Origin: Nemopilema nomurai
Lineage: Eukaryota > Cnidaria > Scyphozoa > Rhizostomeae > Rhizostomatidae
Direction: 5' to 3'
DNA length: 64,000 nucleotides
NCBI GenBank assembly: GCA_003864495.1
Contig: ML133437.1
Coordinates: forward strand, 2,046,001-2,110,000
The translations under genes and the position numbers were made by a program. How positions within the stretch are numbered: the stretch's first letter is position 1; every line of letters begins with the position of its first letter. Below the pieces are notes generated by a model. The model saw only the letters and a list, made by a program, of their open reading frames with translations. It had not been told where the DNA came from and searched no databases. Shown piece after piece: positions 53,114 through 64,000 of the stretch.

Positions 53114-55111
53114 CCCCAGGACTCGGCCCCATCAACAAAGACCAGTTTTTCTGTTTATATCATACTCGTTAGCTGATAGCAAGTTTTTAAGAGTAGAATT
53201 AAAACTAAGACACATTTGTTGTCTTCAAAAGAGTAAACTCACTTGTAGGTGCTTGGACATAGTGAAAGTATTTAGAGCTTAAAGAAATCGCTGTCCTTAA
53301 AGTTGACTGCAAATCGAGCATAATCAACGAATGCTATCAGTCTACAAAATTCCCTAAGAAAATAAACGGTGATTTCACAATTCAACCAAAGCATTTAGAT
53401 CCTTGATGAACACTTGTCGATGATGGCATCATTCTTCAAAACTGCATTATTTTGCCATTTTCTCAAGTTTTGTAAGCTTTTTGAACTACCACCCCTGCAG
53501 TCTCTTTTTGTCCGTCCCAGTTTTACATTTCATTTAACTGTTACGATCTCTTTTAAAATTTTTATTTTCTACCTTTTTTGTTTTAGTCGATGTTTAAAGT
53601 TAATCAGGCCAAATTCTATACACGATATAAATATTTGTCCTCTGCTAAAGAGAAGGTGCTTCGAGTCTCTGTTCGGTTATAATCGACAAGTCGTCTCTGA
53701 GGTTGTTTGCCCCATGCTTCTGTTGTTGTCCGGGCGACTCAGAATTCTTGCTCCGTTCCAACTGTAATAATCTTTTATCTCAAGGTAATGCATGTATTGT
53801 CTTTTATAACCAGGCGATGGGACCTTGAACTTGTATAACATATTTTTAATTTTTAACTTCCAAATAGAGTTAAGTACGATCCTGCCTTTTGTGCATTTGA
53901 AGATCTAAACTCAGCGAGTAGTTCATCGTCTTCTTTCAGTTTTTTCATTTTACATTTTCAGCTTTTGAGGGGGAGGGGGGTGTTGCGGCAAGGCTCCACA
54001 AAGAACGTTGGGGAGCTGTGTACACTTTTTTCTTGGTGAAAGTTGTATTATTTTCTTGCCATTATCAGAAGTCTGTTCACCCTCGTAGGCCCAGTTTTTG
54101 CAAACATGGCCGCACTAAGTTACGAATTAGGTAAATGGCCATTCCTCGGTGCGTGGACTTTTGTTCGTGCTGCTAAAGTTTCATTTCGATGTACATAATG
54201 GCTGTATGAATCTATAAGAAGTACGTGTTTGAATATAGATATTAGTTCATTATAACGTGATAGGTTTTTTGCGACACGCTCTTGATGCTTTTTTTAAAGT
54301 ACATCAACCATTTTTCTTTACTTGGTATCCACAGAAAGTTTTTCAAAATTCCCTACCACGTTAGAGTCTCTAACAGACACAAGTTTAAATAAAAAGAAGC
54401 TAAAAATAAATGAGATATTTTCAGAGTGCACTCTTTCAGAACATATTTACAAACAAAACTTGTCTCTAACTGTTCTAGCAGAACAGAGCGTCAACACTGC
54501 CAGTGTTCCCTGTAAAGCCCTTGTTGCTGTTGCAGTTCCCTGTAGGGCGGATGCGCATCGATTATCTTCGGTGCTTCGACTTTCGCATCAGTCTGCGGTT
54601 CACACTGAAAATGTCTCTTGCGTCGTCATTGTAGTCAAATGCCTAACACAACGCCAACCAGCCTTGGGTTATCGGATCGTTTCTTTCTGATTCATTTTTA
54701 CTAGCAAAACTGATTTGAAATCCTTAAAACCCACCCTAATTTTTTGGAATTAGCGAATTAATTCAAATATTTAATCGCCATCCATGAAAAGAATCGACAT
54801 TGTTTAATAAGGGACAGCCTCAGTGCTATGGAAATTGCTTCCAATGTTCCCATGGTTTCGTCAGGGGGTCCTCACTTGCCCCCTGACTCTTCCACAGTTA
54901 GTTCTGCATTGTGTGCGTGACACAATGGGCGAGGCATGAATGTTATGGGTGACGGGGGGTCCCTGTTGTATACTTGGGCGTGTCGTTCACAGTTACTCGC
55001 GAATCGCGCTCAGTTTGTCCTCTTTCAACCATTGTTGGTGGCAAGCCTGGTTCCTGAAGACGCCTTCACTTTTGTCCAGTTCTTGGCATTTGCTTAGGGA
55101 ACAGCTGCATC
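53114..55111. other. macroH2A 3' UTR, intergenic DNA and CRIP promoter
   Basis: An AATAAA at 53361-53366 likely ends macroH2A. The rest has no supported coding region. The open frame at 54322-54690 has no domain features, and a 30-codon frame starting at an ATG at 54106 is too short to support. The last 200 bases are more GC-rich and probably contain the promoter of the LIM gene. Confidence 0.45.
53361..53366 (+). terminator. Polyadenylation signal AATAAA for macroH2A
   Basis: This canonical motif lies 247 bases after the macroH2A stop codon (TAG, 53111-53113). Confidence 0.55.
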
Positions 55112-58100
55112 ATGCCTAAATGCCCGTCGTGTAACAAAGAAGTTTACTTTGGTAAGAATTTTTTTTAAACTTTTGCTGTGTTTTGAGCGCCCAGTTAGCT
55201 TGTTTCGCCAGCCGAACAGCTGAAAATAGCTCACAGCTTACTCAATTATCTTCACTTATAGCTGTTTAATTTCTATAACTTCTAAAATTTCTTAACACAA
55301 ACTAAGTGCCCGCATTTTTTTAAAAAATGAATCGGCAGACGAATTAATGTTTCTCCATAGAAAATTCTTACTTTTCGGTCGAGTGCGAGCTTTGATCTTG
55401 ATGTCTTCCATTTCATCCACCCAAGTAAAATGTAAACATTGAACACTGCATGACTTCACCATGCCCAGAGCGCGCAACTTCGTTAAACAAATGTACTTTG
55501 TTGTGCTCCTAGATTTCACAGCAGAGGGGCCTGGCTATCTTGCTGGTTGCCCGTTGTTTTCGCTCGCATAGGAACATTCACGGGACGTTGTTTTAGGCTA
55601 AGCGAAATAGGCTTTAACAATAATCGCATTGATGGTAATTGTGTTAGACAAACTAGAATTTGGCTTTAGTAAACATAAGGGTCTTCCTCGTACACTCTCT
55701 TAAACTTGACTGTATTTCATTCCAATGGAATTCGTTTCACATGCGCGAGGCTTGCATTAATGCCCACCTTTGCTGCCAATCTGAAATACCCCTGCCAATC
55801 TCAATTTCCCCTTCCCCCTTGATATTCAATTTTTGAACAATGCAGCTATTTGTTTTTACCGTTTATAGCTGAGAAGGTATCATCTCTTGGCAAGGATTGG
55901 CACCGTGCTTGCCTCAGATGCCGAAAATGCAACAAAGTCCTTACACCTGGTTCACATGCAGAGGTTCGTGTCTACCTTTTGATTACCACGAATTATCACT
56001 TGATGATTTTTTTAAACAAAAACATTGTTGCTGTTTAGACATTGAGATTGACTACTTGGGCTAGTTGCGGGGCATCTTGTTTCTTGGTGTTCCATTCTGA
56101 GGAGGTATTACCCACTTTTGGGATCGTGATTTCCACATTATCTCCTGTACAAGAGCAATGCCAACATTCAACCCCTTGAGACAGTCAATTTGATTTGCTG
56201 CGCTGCTTCTGAAGAACGTTTAACAAACCCACACTATCTCTAGTTATTCTCATGGGAAGTCATTTCCTCCCATCATCCCCTGTTTTGAATTATCATAAGG
56301 CTTGGAATAAACATGTTCTGAATCATTTCCACGTGGTTTAGAGGCTGCCATGAAAACGCCACAAAAACATAAACATTGAAACAGTGACTTTGCCCAAGGT
56401 CAAATAGCTCTTTTATCTACTTTCTTTATCACTTAGGAAACTTGGAGGGCGGGTAAATGACCGTTACCATTTGTCATGATCGAAGAAATCTTAGCTTCGC
56501 GAGAAATTTTACATCACATAGTTTGAAATCCTTGTTGTGGCTGATTTCTTGCTGCCGTTTTGAGGCACTGGAATATCAAAGTATGCTCAACTTTTGTCTG
56601 TGCTCAGTACTTAGTTTCACATTAAAATTCTAAAGGCTTAAAGTTCGAATATTTTCCAATTGTGCTTCGTAACTGTCGACAGAGATTCGACTGAAAAACG
56701 ACTTTAATCCTGGATCCCTTGAATCGATAAAAAGCATTGATTGCTATCGCCAAGTAACGGAGTTTGTGGATTGTCATCGAGATGAAGGAAAAAAATTGTG
56801 GCCGAGTGTAGATCTCCCTCGCAGTGGTTTCATCCACTGATAATGCGCAATGAATGGTTTGGTTCAACACCAGGCGGGCGCTCTTTGTCCCCAAAATCCA
56901 CCTCGATGCGTGTTATGCGCTATTGTATTATGTGGCAAGGAAAATCGTTCATTGAAGAAGGAGAATTCACCTAAAAGAGTAAGGCGGATTCAGTCAAAGT
57001 GATTTCCCGGCGAAGGATGTGAAGATTTGTCGTTGTTTCGGGATCATCTGGCCGAAATACTCTTACAAGGGTTTTAGAGAAATCAGGCAGATGGCTATAA
57101 ACAGATCTTACTTTGTTTTGGGAAAATTTTTTGAATTGGCTGTTAATCAGTCAGGCTTTTGTTGTTTCAACTGTTGCCACCAAGAAGTCTGTTAAACAAG
57201 ATTTAATTAGCTTACGGGAACTGTTAACATTAGTTCCAGGAGAAATGGTGCATCTTATTTACAAGTTCATTACAGCCATTTAGCTAAAATGTCGTCCACC
57301 TTACTAACAACATTATGTGTTAGGTTTGGCATATTTTCACAGTAGAAGATTTATATTAATCAGCCAGTGGCGAAGCCAAAGATATTGCTTGACCTCAAGT
57401 CCTGCTCACTCTTGAAAACAGAACTGTAACTTCGGGAGCCCTAAGTTTAGGCATGCCTGTGCTATTTTGCTGTCTGAAGGCCACAAGGAATTTTTATTGA
57501 GGTTTACATGTATGGAAACAAATCATTTTTTTATCATGGATCAAATTTATAACAGCGAAGAGATTATTTTTTACCTCTGGAGAGGTCTTTTGCTGCTAGG
57601 AGTGTCGGTGAACAAAAGTTATCGCACAGCAAGAGATGCCTAAACACCGATTTGAAAACTAGAAATCAATCTCTCCAAGAAGAGTGGTATTCAAGGAAGG
57701 ATTTGCTCTGTGAAGGACCAGTTATCAAAAGTCTTTTTTGTTGGCCCGATTTACTCTTCAAGTCAGAACTTCTTATTGTACCTTGCTGCTGATTGGTAAT
57801 ACCATGAGATGAGGCATTATATTGGAACTACTGGTTTAGTGATTTTAACTTATTGCTGATAAAAGGAATATCAAGAGGCACTTTTTGAGAACTTTTTGTT
57901 TTAACTTGTTGCTGGTTGAAGAAATACCAGAAGGAATTATTTGAGAACATCAAATAGTCCTGTGCTGCACTCAGACAAATTTTATTACGCAATATTTATT
58001 TACAAATGAGAATATCTTGAGGGCTTTCAACCAACCCATGTAAAGGATCATAACGTTAGATGAGGCCATATAAATGGCGATAAAAACAACCTTCGCTTTT

Positions 58101-58993
58101 CATTTTGTGGTATTCATGAAATTCTTTGAAAAATTTTTGGATTTCAATTTTCTTAGCAATCTTTTTTATGGGCGTTGCCAAAATTTTCCGAGAGTTATTA
58201 GGGCGTAGCAACCCATAAGTTTTCCCCAGCCCCCCTCCTCCCTTGGGCAGGACCGTCACCTCTGTGCAGGCTTCGCCACTGTAAACAACATCTAGCAAAA
58301 TGTGCCCACTCCTAGTTGTTGAGAAGAATCTATTTGCACAAATCAAAATGGAGCTAAACAGATTCTTTTGATTCTGTTCAAGAAATAGTTCACTGTCCAC
58401 CTTGAATCTTGGCCAAATCTCAATCGAAGCTTTAACCTCTGACCTTTCAGAAATAAGAGTTACAAACTCTTTTTAGTCTTAACAGTACTTTCAAAATGTC
58501 CGGTATCGTATCAAAGATTAGGCCCTTTCGGCATTGGCAAAGTCTTTCTCATACCCAAGCTTATGCACGCTCAGACAATAAAAAATCTGTTCTTTGTAAT
58601 ACTTATTACATGCTTTTAATTCGCCGCTGGCCCTACTAAAAAGTGCCCACACTGTTTTTTGCACATTAGTTTAATCGACGACCACTTTGCCCACTGGCCA
58701 GTCCACGCCCATCATTTAAGCCCTCCCCCCTTTTAATTTTGGTTTCATAAAGAGCGATTGAAGAAAAGTTTGCACCGGATCCATGCTTTTATTTCAATCT
58801 TTATCTTGAGTCCAAGTTGTATTACCATTCTATGTAAACACTGAATCTGATTGAATTCTTGCGAAAGCACTTTCCTCATTATCAATTTTCTCCAAAGCAT
58901 GATTCGGCTCCGTACTGCAACGCGCCTTGCTACAGTGCCCTGTTTGGACCGTCAGGATTCGGACGCGGTGGGACGGAATCGCATAAGTACTGA
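55112..58993 (+). CDS. CRIP1: Cysteine-rich (LIM) protein of the CRIP1 type, 3 exons
   Basis: Exons 55112-55151, 55869-55963 and 58898-58993 give a 76-aa protein; human CRIP1 has 77. All eight zinc ligands of a LIM domain are present: C4, C7, H25, C28 for the first finger and C31, C34, C52, C56 for the second. Landmarks are [39 protein letters not shown] and the family tail [15 protein letters not shown] domains bind protein partners; CRIP1 is a small cytoplasmic and nuclear adaptor whose exact role is not firm. Intron 2 is nearly 3 kb and carries a hAT-like element. A second LIM exon, as in CRIP2 or CSRP genes, was not found, so the single-LIM form is favoured. Confidence 0.93.
57365..58281. 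mobile_element. Non-autonomous DNA transposon, probably hAT-like, in CRIP intron 2
   Basis: The element is bounded by a perfect 13-bp terminal inverted repeat: cagtggcgaagcc at 57365-57377 and ggcttcgccactg at 58269-58281. The flanking 8-mers, taatcagc on the left and taaacaac on the right, agree at 6 of 8 positions, as expected for a decayed 8-bp target-site duplication of the hAT superfamily, whose termini often begin CAG. The interior (about 890 bp) has no transposase. The 114-codon minus-strand frame at 58056-58400 crosses the right end and is not a gene. The chance of a perfect 13-bp inverted pair within 1 kb is low; the family assignment is inference. Confidence 0.6.
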
Positions 58994-61004
58994 CGCTGTG
59001 CTAAGGTAAGCGCGCTGGTCTCGCGGGGCAGCCCTCGGGACCCCGAGCGAGCGTTCTTTATAACCAAATCTGATAAAATTTGTGTGAATTTGTTAGGAAC
59101 CTGGATTATTTTGATGAACTGTAGCAGTACTAGGCTAGGAAGAGGAAGGCTATATAACTATTGGATCAAGGCTTTACGGACGTCTTTTAGCCTCACACCC
59201 TGGAAATCCGGCCCACCTTCAACCCCTTAATAACCCCCCTACATTTCTATCTTGGCTTGTGACTAGACACTGATCACCGCCTCGCCTATTTTCGACTGAA
59301 AAACATTCTAGCAGCACGTTATTCGTCGTTTATCCTTCGGATTTCTGCGATTATCCCCTCATATCGCCAATAATCTTGATTATGAGCTTGCTTCAACAGC
59401 CAAGAGATACGAAGGCAATTTGCCAGATTTGTGAACGTTTCTACCAAAGGCGCCATTTTCAACTGTCTTTTGTTGCGCTTCAGTTATATTCGCCTTGTTT
59501 GCTTCTATCTAGATTCATTTTGCCTCTCCACATTTTTGTCACTGAAGAAACTCTTAAAGATGTGTTGTTCTTGTCATTTTTACAGTAGATCCCAATTTTT
59601 TTCAAACAGCGTTATTCGGGCCTTAGTTCAAAATTCGAAGCAAGTACATCACCATCATTTGGTATTTTAAGCAACTTTGACTTTAATGTTGCTCTTGTTT
59701 ATTCAGTTTCATGGCGGACCACGAGTCTCGTGGTGAATTTTTCAAATTGCAACTAATATTAAACGTATTATTTTAGTTTACAATCTTCGTTCCGCAATGC
59801 ATTTAAAAGCATTTGAGAGTCACTATGCTTCAAAATCTTTTCAGTCATAGGTGATGAGGACGATGGCGGTAAACAACTCTTTGGCAAAGAATGAAGAATC
59901 AGGCATGAGCCTCACCAGTTGGATTTAGCACTTGCTTAGACGAACATCTATTTTAATCCAAGCACCACGTGATACGCGTTTCTTTTTAAGAAGACAATAT
60001 CTAAATGCAAAGTTAGACGCTGTTTCCTGTACAAGATGTTGTGAATTTAAACCTTATTTATTCTGTTTTACTTCACTGCCATCTACTTTTTGATGAAACT
60101 CTTCTTCGTTCGTTTGAAATAGTTTGATCTCAAGTTGATACATGATCCATTGGAAAAGTGAGTTTAACCATTCTGACAGCCAACAAACTCTGTGGACCTT
60201 TTAATTGTCTACTTCTTAAAGCATGTTCTATACTTCAAAAGATTGTCTACACTTTTATATTTGTTAATGTTTGATCTTTGGAGTGCAGAATTCAAAGGCG
60301 AAGAAAGGCAGTAAAATTGATCTTGCCTAGATGTTTCACAGAAGGTTTGCAATTTTTTGTAGGACAAGGCTTCATTTTCTATTTGAAAATATCATACCAC
60401 CTTTTAGGGTGAGTTTCCAAAATCATAGTATCAGTTTTCAAAAATCCTTTGAAAGCTATACCATATTTTTTTGAGCCACATCAAGTGTATAGTGTAAAAA
60501 AAACAATTTTTGTATTGAGCAGAAAACAACTTGTAGCGATAATGACAACAACAACAACAAGAGAACAGCACCTGATTGGTGTCTCGCTTGTAAAAGGAGT
60601 GCCTACTACTGTAACCAACTACTAATATCTGCATCGCGTCTTCCTCGATGAGTCTTGTACCAAGGGTACCTCGAGAGGGGCCACATGGGGAACGTGAACA
60701 AATTTGAAAACAGTGACCCTTGGTTTAATTAATGTCAGCACCCCAAGCTACAACTGCTTGGCGGAAACAGCGACTTATATTTCTTGCATTGGTAGGCAGT
60801 TTTTAAGGATAACCGATTCATCTTCTTAATTTCCTATAAAAAAAACCGAGAGTAGAAAAAGTTAGATAAAACTAATTTTCTAACCATTGGCTGCAATTCT
60901 AAAAACAAAATGTTGCGTGCCTCCAAAGCACTTAAGAAAAGTTCATAGAATCCCAGTCAATATATCGGTTGATGAGATCAGGGACCGAACAGCGGTTCTA
61001 AGTT

Positions 61005-61021
61005 GGGGGGGGGGGGGGGGG
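61005..61021 (+). repeat. 17-base G homopolymer
   Basis: An uninterrupted G run on the + strand in intergenic DNA upstream of SKP1. The neighbouring 100 bases are GC-rich (gaccggccccgg) and might belong to an unrecognised repeat. Confidence 0.9.
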
Positions 61022-61479
61022 CTGAACACCGTGTTGGAATGGGGTCTGGACCGGCCCCGGAACATTTTCTGAGACCACACCCTTTAGAAAATCGGAGAAC
61101 GCCCCTTTCAAAAGTTAAAGGCTTCTTTGCATCCAGTTTAAATCACCTCGGTTCAGAAAAGATTTTAATTAACTACTATGAAAAGTTGCATGTATCGTTA
61201 CAGAGCAAACTTTAAAACTAACTTTAGGGGTCTGGAACACAGACTTGTCAGAGCAAACTTTCAAGCAAGTGCACCACGAAATTCCTTTGCCAGAGCAAAA
61301 CTGTTGGGCCTATCTTTAAAAAAGTAGTGGAGCTATTGCCCCCTCCCTTCCTGGCATTTGATTGTACAAAGGTAAATTATGTGTTTTCATAATATTCATC
61401 AATATGACGCTCTGAAACTCCTCCATTGTACTCCCACGCTTTCATTTGCATATTTAGCTCAATTCTGCTTCCCTGACAT

Positions 61480-61619
61480 CTTGTCTTAGCCAGCGTGGAT
61501 CGCTGGTCGTTACCGTGTTTGACGTGGAGCCTGGGGACGACAAAACAAGCTCACAACACAACTGTGCTTCGTGTGCGTAGGCCGGCAGAGTTGAAACGGT
61601 AGCCGTTCAAACAAGGAAA
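61480..61619 (+). other. Likely non-coding first exon of SKP1
   Basis: A less AT-rich stretch ends in a strong donor (caaggaaa|gtaagtac, exon end 61619). The SKP1 coding region begins exactly at a splice acceptor (tttttag|ATG at 62711-62714), so an upstream 5' UTR exon is required, and this is the best candidate. The left edge (transcription start) is a guess. Confidence 0.5.
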
Positions 61620-62713
61620 GTAAGTACTGTTAGAAACCATCGAATTATATAATTTGATATTTTTAGACAGCTTCACTTCATTGTGGTAGTTAAAATTGTT
61701 GGAAATGAAGATATACCACCTTGCCGTAACAAGAGACGGGGTACTTCACTTTGGAGAAGTACGAAGTTTGCCCTAGATCGTTTGGTGATAATTATTTGTT
61801 ATGATGCTCTATGGTTCATTTATTTTTTTGTCCCTCCAATGAACGAGGATGAGAAGAATATCGGGTACATTTTTTGCGTTATTCCATCATGTCAGATTTT
61901 ACGTATAAATGTGTAAACGATTTTTTCCCCGATGTATATACTTTTCAGTAAATTTTTTAAGTCCTCGCACCAAATCTAGTGAAAACGCAAAAACCCGATG
62001 TCGAAGTACTAATAAAACCCAATCTCGACGTAGTTTATTGCGAATTTTGGATGGGTGGAAATATATTCTTGCTTTAACCTGTTAAACTTCTGTTAATTAT
62101 TTGGAAATGAATTTCCAGTTTTCTATACCCAACTTTCTTGGTCCTTTACTATAATGGTCACTTTTAATGGTCATTATGTTTGCCTCGATATGCCAAAGAA
62201 TTCAAGAGCAGAACAGGCTCAAATTCATTAGAATTTAGGAATATTTTCAAAAATCTTTCAAGGCAAGGCTAAGCAAAAGTTTTTTGTAGTCCTCCCCCTT
62301 CCTGTCAGGCCTATGGAGAAAAAGAGCAACTATACAGACATACATGCACCATCATGGACTGCCATTAACCTCTATGGGATCTTTAGGCTTTCATTCAACA
62401 TTGTGTTATTATTCTGTGGCTCTGCATTTCCTCATTATCTGAACAGTTGACACATTGACACCTATGCTGACATAATAAATTTGTGAAATAAGAGGGACTG
62501 TGGAAGGCAGGCAATATATTGATAATCCGTAAATAGTTATTAATAATAGCTATAGCAAGTGCAAAAATTGCAAATAAAAGACACAAAAGTACAATATGCT
62601 AGGTTTTTGTCAGGTCTTTCATCTTAGCCAGCTATCTTTTCATACAAGTTTTGTCATCATTGTTTATGAATGTTCTAATTGGAAGTATAAAATTTGGAAT
62701 GATTCATTTTTAG

Positions 62714-64000
62714 ATGCCAAACATTAAGTTACAAAGCTCAGATGGTGAGATCTTTGATGTTGATGTCGAGGTGGCCAAGGCCTCTATGACAATAAGGACC
62801 ATGTTGGACGGTCAGTGTCAATTTTTATTAGTGTCTTTTGAAGTTCTTTGCCAATTCAACTATTGTACCAGCTGTGAAGAATTTCCTTCTGTTTTGTACA
62901 TGTTGTTTGCCATTTGCTAATTTTTTAATATTGTGAGCAAAAATGACAAGAATCTCCTTTACAATTAACTTTTTTGAATCCTAACATGACTCTGGAAAGG
63001 CCCCAGCAAGTAAACCTCTTTAGATTTTGGAAATAAATGCTTCTCTTTTGTGTTGTAATTACCATGTGCTGAAATTCACTTCAGTTATTGAGGTATCTTG
63101 AAATTTTTTTTCTGTTGAATTTTCTAGACCTTGGCATCTCAGATGCAGATGATGAACTTGTCCCTCTACCAAATGTAAATGCTGGCATTTTAAAGAAAGT
63201 AATATCCTGGGCACAGCACCACAAAGATGACCCACCTCCTCCAGAAGATGACGAAAACAAGGAAAAGCGAACAGATGACATTGATCCTTGGGATCAAGAA
63301 TTCCTCAAGGTGGACCAAGGAACATTGTTTGAGCTTATTTTGGTAATTTGATGATATTTTCATTTTTTATTGCATTTTTCAAGAATTCTATGATGTGGTT
63401 AATCTACAGAGTCAAGTATCTCATGTTGCCTCAAGGCAAGCCAAATATAAAATAACCCTGTGTGTTGTGTGGTAATGAATAATACCAGTTGCTCCTTTCC
63501 TCAAAAAGGTGTTTCCAACTTGTCGCCATTTAATCAGAATATTCTGATATGTTCGTAAACATATTCTACTTAGTAAATTATCTGTTTTATTTTAATCTTT
63601 TTCCATTTTCTGAGTCTATATCATTGCTTTATCCTACAGGCAGCCAACTATTTGGATATTAAAGGTCTATTAGATGTCACATGCAAAACAGTTGCAAACA
63701 TGATAAAAGGTATTCCATCATGTTTCACTGATCTGAAGCTTGTTTTACCAGCATCTTCTAGATTCACTCATTATCTTTTTTTTAAATTATGACAATCCAT
63801 ATCTGCCTTCATCTGTCATAATTCTAACATCAAATGATATAATTTGAATGTTGACCGATCTTTCTACCTATGAGCATGTTCTGATTCAGGAGATTTTATG
63901 TGCATGTTGCTATGATCTTCTTGTCTGTTGTTACAGGGAAAAGTCCTGAAGAAATAAGAAGAACCTTCAATATAAAAAATGACTTTACTCCTGAAGAAGA
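62714..64000 (+). CDS. SKP1: S-phase kinase-associated protein 1 (SCF ubiquitin ligase adaptor), partial at 3' end
   Basis: Coding exons 62714-62810, 63128-63342, 63640-63709 and 63937 onward; the gene leaves the window in the fourth. The visible 148 or so residues follow SKP1 closely: [38 protein letters not shown] with the [13 protein letters not shown] loop, [67 protein letters not shown]1 links cullin-1 to F-box proteins in SCF E3 ubiquitin ligases in the cytosol and nucleus. Only about 15 residues (the EEAQVRKENQW-type tail of the family) should remain beyond the edge. The ATG directly abuts a splice acceptor. Confidence 0.97.

Larger units (their letters stand above)
58994..62713. other. 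Intergenic region and 5' UTR intron of SKP1
   Basis: It holds the CRIP 3' UTR, about 2.4 kb with nothing supported, a 17-base G run at 61005-61021, the likely SKP1 promoter and non-coding first exon (see 61480-61619), and then a 1.1-kb intron ending directly at the SKP1 ATG. Short open frames at 59376-59670 and 61683-61916 show no protein features. Confidence 0.45.

Noticed and set aside
54106..54195. Short 30-codon frame starting MAALSYELG with a possible GT donor
   Set aside because: It looks a little like a first coding exon, but no following exon in frame was found.
54322..54690. 122-codon + strand frame between macroH2A and the LIM gene
   Set aside because: No domain, no splice context, composition not protein-like; could be reconsidered if RNA maps there.
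58056..58400. 114-codon minus-strand frame as a transposase fragment
   Set aside because: It crosses the right terminal inverted repeat of the hAT-like element and shows no transposase motifs.

Overview
This is a window of animal nuclear DNA. It is AT-rich and intron-rich, with GT-AG splice sites and metazoan gene families. Four things point to an early-branching animal, most likely a cnidarian such as a sea anemone or coral: a two-pore K+ channel, an Eyes-shut-like EGF/laminin-G protein, macroH2A, and human-like intron positions beside a lineage-specific coiled-coil gene. The species assignment is inference. All spliced models below were read by eye; the reading frame closes across every junction, but none has been checked against RNA.

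Layout, left to right. 1-99: possible C-terminal end of an upstream gene (+). 1626-6749: intronless 1,707-aa coiled-coil protein (+). 7105-11077: MRTO4, a ribosome-assembly factor (-, 9 exons), convergent with the coiled-coil gene and head-to-head with the next gene across only 151 bp. 11229-13930 and 14560-16983: two tandem mitochondrial ribosomal protein L1 genes (+) with matching 7-exon structures. 17512-17703: a tRNA-derived SINE. 18222-19526: an ER-resident FKBP with EF-hands (+). 21345-22616: a small K2P potassium channel with a very short cap region (+). 23836-40247: a 15-exon, about 3,650-aa secreted protein with roughly 45 EGF repeats and 4 laminin-G domains (-), most like Eyes shut/spacemaker; over 8 kb of its coding sequence is one exon. 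44269-45954: BOLA1 (-, 5 exons), with a second SINE copy in intron 1. 46955-53113: macroH2A (+, 6 exons) with an AT-hook-like linker. 55112-58993: a CRIP1-type single-LIM protein (+, 3 exons), whose intron 2 holds a hAT-like non-autonomous transposon. 62714-64000: SKP1 (+), running off the right end, with a likely non-coding first exon near 61.6 kb.

Most genes are housekeeping genes for ribosome assembly, mitochondrial translation, Fe-S maturation, chromatin and ubiquitin ligation. They are independent transcription units, not an operon. Head-to-head pairs (MRTO4/MRPL1 and BOLA1/macroH2A) could share promoters. The most unusual items are the Eyes-shut-like gene (giant exon, duplicated EGF-plus-mucin block, overlapping glycosylation sites), the near cap-less K2P channel, the MRPL1 duplication with two different GC-AG introns, the AT-hook in macroH2A, and the hAT-like and SINE insertions.
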